Positions 16,099 to 17,540 of a stretch of 17,540 nt of DNA are shown here, piece after piece. The notes beneath the pieces were generated by a model. It was not told the origin of the DNA, searched no databases, and saw nothing but the letters and a program-made list of their open reading frames with translations. The stretch's first letter is position 1; the number at the start of each line of letters is the position of its first letter. The stretch is from JAQBGV01 sp032128395. Lineage in GTDB: Bacteria > Planctomycetota > UBA8108 > UBA1146. The translations under genes were made by a program, and so were the position numbers. The stretch is from assembly GCA_032128395.1 (NCBI GenBank), contig JAQBGV010000075.1, positions 1 through 17,540 on the forward strand. The letters are read 5' to 3'.

Positions 16099-17540
16099 AT
16101 GTCCGGCACGACCCGCATCGGTCTCAGCACCGGGTTGCTTCTCTTCGCCCTCTGCACCTTCGCCTGGAGTTTCGGCAGCACCGCACCTTCGGTGGCTCGG
16201 GGGGAAGTGGCCCGGGGGGACACCCCCGCGGATGAACCGACCACCCCGCAGAAAACCCTCTTCCTCGTCTACTCGGTGAACGTCACCGGCGAGATCGACG
16301 TCTGCGGCTGCAAGCGCAAGAAGGTCCGTCAGGGCTCGATCACCCGCCGGGGGAGCTACCTCCGCCAGGCGCGCTACGCACACCCGGACATGCTCATCAT
16401 CGACGGCGGCAACACCCTCGTCGGACCCGACGACAAGCGGAACGAGGAGTACGAGAAGAAGCAGACCCTCGAGAAGGCCAAGGTGCTCATCGAGTCCTAC
16501 AACCGTCTCGGCTACCAGGCGATGGCGGTCGGCAACTACGATCTGCTCCTCGGAGTTCCTCAGCTCCAGGAGCTCGAGAAACAGGCGAAATTCCCCCTCC
16601 TCTCGGCGAACCTCGTCGATGCGGAGACCGGCAAGACGGTCTTCCCTCCGACTGCGGAGGTCGTGGTCGGCGGCGTGAAGGTCGGGCTCCTCGGACTGAC
16701 CCTCGAGTCCTTCCCTCAGTACTACCTCGACCAAGCCTCACCCGACCGCAAGTTGAAGATCACCAGCTCGCTCGAAGCCGCGCAGCTGCTCGTGCCGCAG
16801 CTGCGGGCGCGCAACGACATCGTGATCCTGCTCTCGGTGCAGGACGCCGAGAAGAACCGCGAAATCGCCGCGCAGGTCCCCGGCATCGACTTCCTGGTGG
16901 ACCCGCTGATCGAGCTCGGAAACCACAAACTCTGGGTCGACGATGAGCACGCCATGGAGACGGTCGGCGAGACGCTGATCGTGCGGATGGACGCTCAGGG
17001 TGCACGGCTCGGAACGCTCGACCTGACCGTATTTCCCAAGGGCCGCCCGTTCGTCGACTTCGCCGTCGAGAACGCTCCCGCGGGGCGTTCGAACTACTGG
17101 TTCGAGAGGATCTCTCTCGAGCCCCACATGCTCGAGGATCCGGAGATCGCGCTCATCGTGAAGGCGTACCAGGAACAGGCGAGCATCGTCGACGTCGCGA
17201 AGCTGCCCCCGCTCCCCCACAAGGAGATGTACCTCGGCGCGGCGACCTGCCAAGCGTGCCACGTCGAACAGTACGACTTCTGGAAGGCCACCAAGCACGG
17301 GACCGCGTTCGCAAGCCTCGAGGAGACCGGCGATCAGTGGCGCCAGGACTGCATCGCTTGCCACGTCCTCGGCTACGGCCAGGCGTTCATCGCCCCTGCG
17401 GATGCCGAGCCCTTCAAGGACGTACAGTGCGAGAACTGCCACGGACTGAACCCGCAGCACCCCCTCGATCCCGCTGCCCACAAGTGGACGAAGATCGAGG
17501 AGAAGGCCTGCCTCGTCTGCCACAACAAAGAGCAGACCCG
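16099..17540 (+). CDS. UshA-like / tetraheme c-type cytochrome paralog (Cys form), C-terminus cut by window edge
   Basis: The ATG at 16099 is 15 nt after the stop of the preceding gene, with GGAGG at 16086-16090 upstream (eight nt spacing). The frame is open for 480 codons to the window end, so the C-terminus is missing. The N-terminus is a signal peptide (IGLSTGLLLFALCTFAWSFG). The key motif is Cys-Gly-Cys (C69-G70-C71) in DVCGCKRKKVRQGSITRRGSYL, aligning with Cys-Gly-TGA of the neighbour. The central part keeps the UshA-like layout (IIDGGNTLVG, MAVGNYDLLLG, FPLLSANLVD) but lost metal-binding residues even more, for example GNYD in place of GNHD and no GHTH-like motif. Four CXXCH sites follow: CQACH (384), CIACH (418), CENCH (444) and CLVCH (471). 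It is a tandem paralog of the upstream gene and probably works with it in periplasmic electron transfer. Substrate unknown. Confidence 0.88.
   Translation, partial: MSGTTRIGLSTGLLLFALCTFAWSFGSTAPSVARGEVARGDTPADEPTTPQKTLFLVYSVNVTGEIDVCGCKRKKVRQGSITRRGSYLRQARYAHPDMLIIDGGNTLVGPDDKRNEEYEKKQTLEKAKVLIESYNRLGYQAMAVGNYDLLLGVPQLQELEKQAKFPLLSANLVDAETGKTVFPPTAEVVVGGVKVGLLGLTLESFPQYYLDQASPDRKLKITSSLEAAQLLVPQLRARNDIVILLSVQDAEKNREIAAQVPGIDFLVDPLIELGNHKLWVDDEHAMETVGETLIVRMDAQGARLGTLDLTVFPKGRPFVDFAVENAPAGRSNYWFERISLEPHMLEDPEIALIVKAYQEQASIVDVAKLPPLPHKEMYLGAATCQACHVEQYDFWKATKHGTAFASLEETGDQWRQDCIACHVLGYGQAFIAPADAEPFKDVQCENCHGLNPQHPLDPAAHKWTKIEEKACLVCHNKEQT

Noticed and set aside
1..17540. CRISPR array, tRNA/rRNA, insertion sequence or phage genes
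   Set aside because: No regularly spaced repeats, cloverleaf-like sequence, rRNA stretches, transposase or phage motifs were seen on either strand.

Overview
The window is high-GC bacterial DNA. The style is that of a Planctomycetota-type or other large-genome environmental bacterium. The main clues are a secreted S8 protease ending in a dockerin-like module with the RGDAN...VNLSDPV...LDLADAVYLLSYLF pattern typical of planctomycete secreted proteins, an ECF sigma factor with an anti-sigma partner, and two UshA-like/tetraheme cytochrome fusions. The lineage call is inference from family style only.

Layout. Minus strand, 1-4918: a DNA-repair-like pair, mrfA helicase (2414-4918) and mrfB exonuclease (1560-2417), overlapping by GTGA. 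They are followed by yqgE (955-1518) and a membrane-anchored protein of unknown function that runs off the left edge (1-858). Plus strand from 5104: a lipoprotein PGRP/amidase_2 peptidoglycan amidase (5104-6381), a 402-nt gap holding a strong hairpin, a small coiled-coil protein (6784-7035), and a very large secreted multidomain subtilisin (7299-11262) broken by one extra G in a G5 run. Next come a minus-strand Bfd-like [2Fe-2S] protein (11348-11722) and a plus-strand threonine aldolase (11824-12870). A plus-strand cluster then continues to the right edge: ECF sigma factor (13192-13836), anti-sigma factor with a dockerin-like tail (13833-14577, broken by one extra C in a C6 run), and two tandem paralogous UshA-like/tetraheme c-type cytochrome proteins (14611-16083 and 16099 to the edge).

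The most notable signal is in the first cytochrome gene. One reading frame runs from a TTG start with a Shine-Dalgarno site at 14611 to a stop at 16083 and is interrupted only by a TGA at 14800-14802. That TGA falls exactly where the neighbouring paralog has the second cysteine of a Cys-Gly-Cys motif, and it is followed at SECIS distance by a 7-bp hairpin with a hexaloop. This fits a selenocysteine codon (Cys-Gly-Sec). An ordinary start-to-stop gene call would lose the signal peptide and the redox motif.

How the genes may work together (inference): the sigma/anti-sigma pair lies 33 nt upstream of the cytochrome genes on the same strand, so the electron-transfer proteins may be under control of this envelope-sensing pair. 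Two of the plus-strand genes carry single-base homopolymer expansions. These are either sequencing errors or real frameshifts, and they are the main reason to verify the reads before trusting the TGA.
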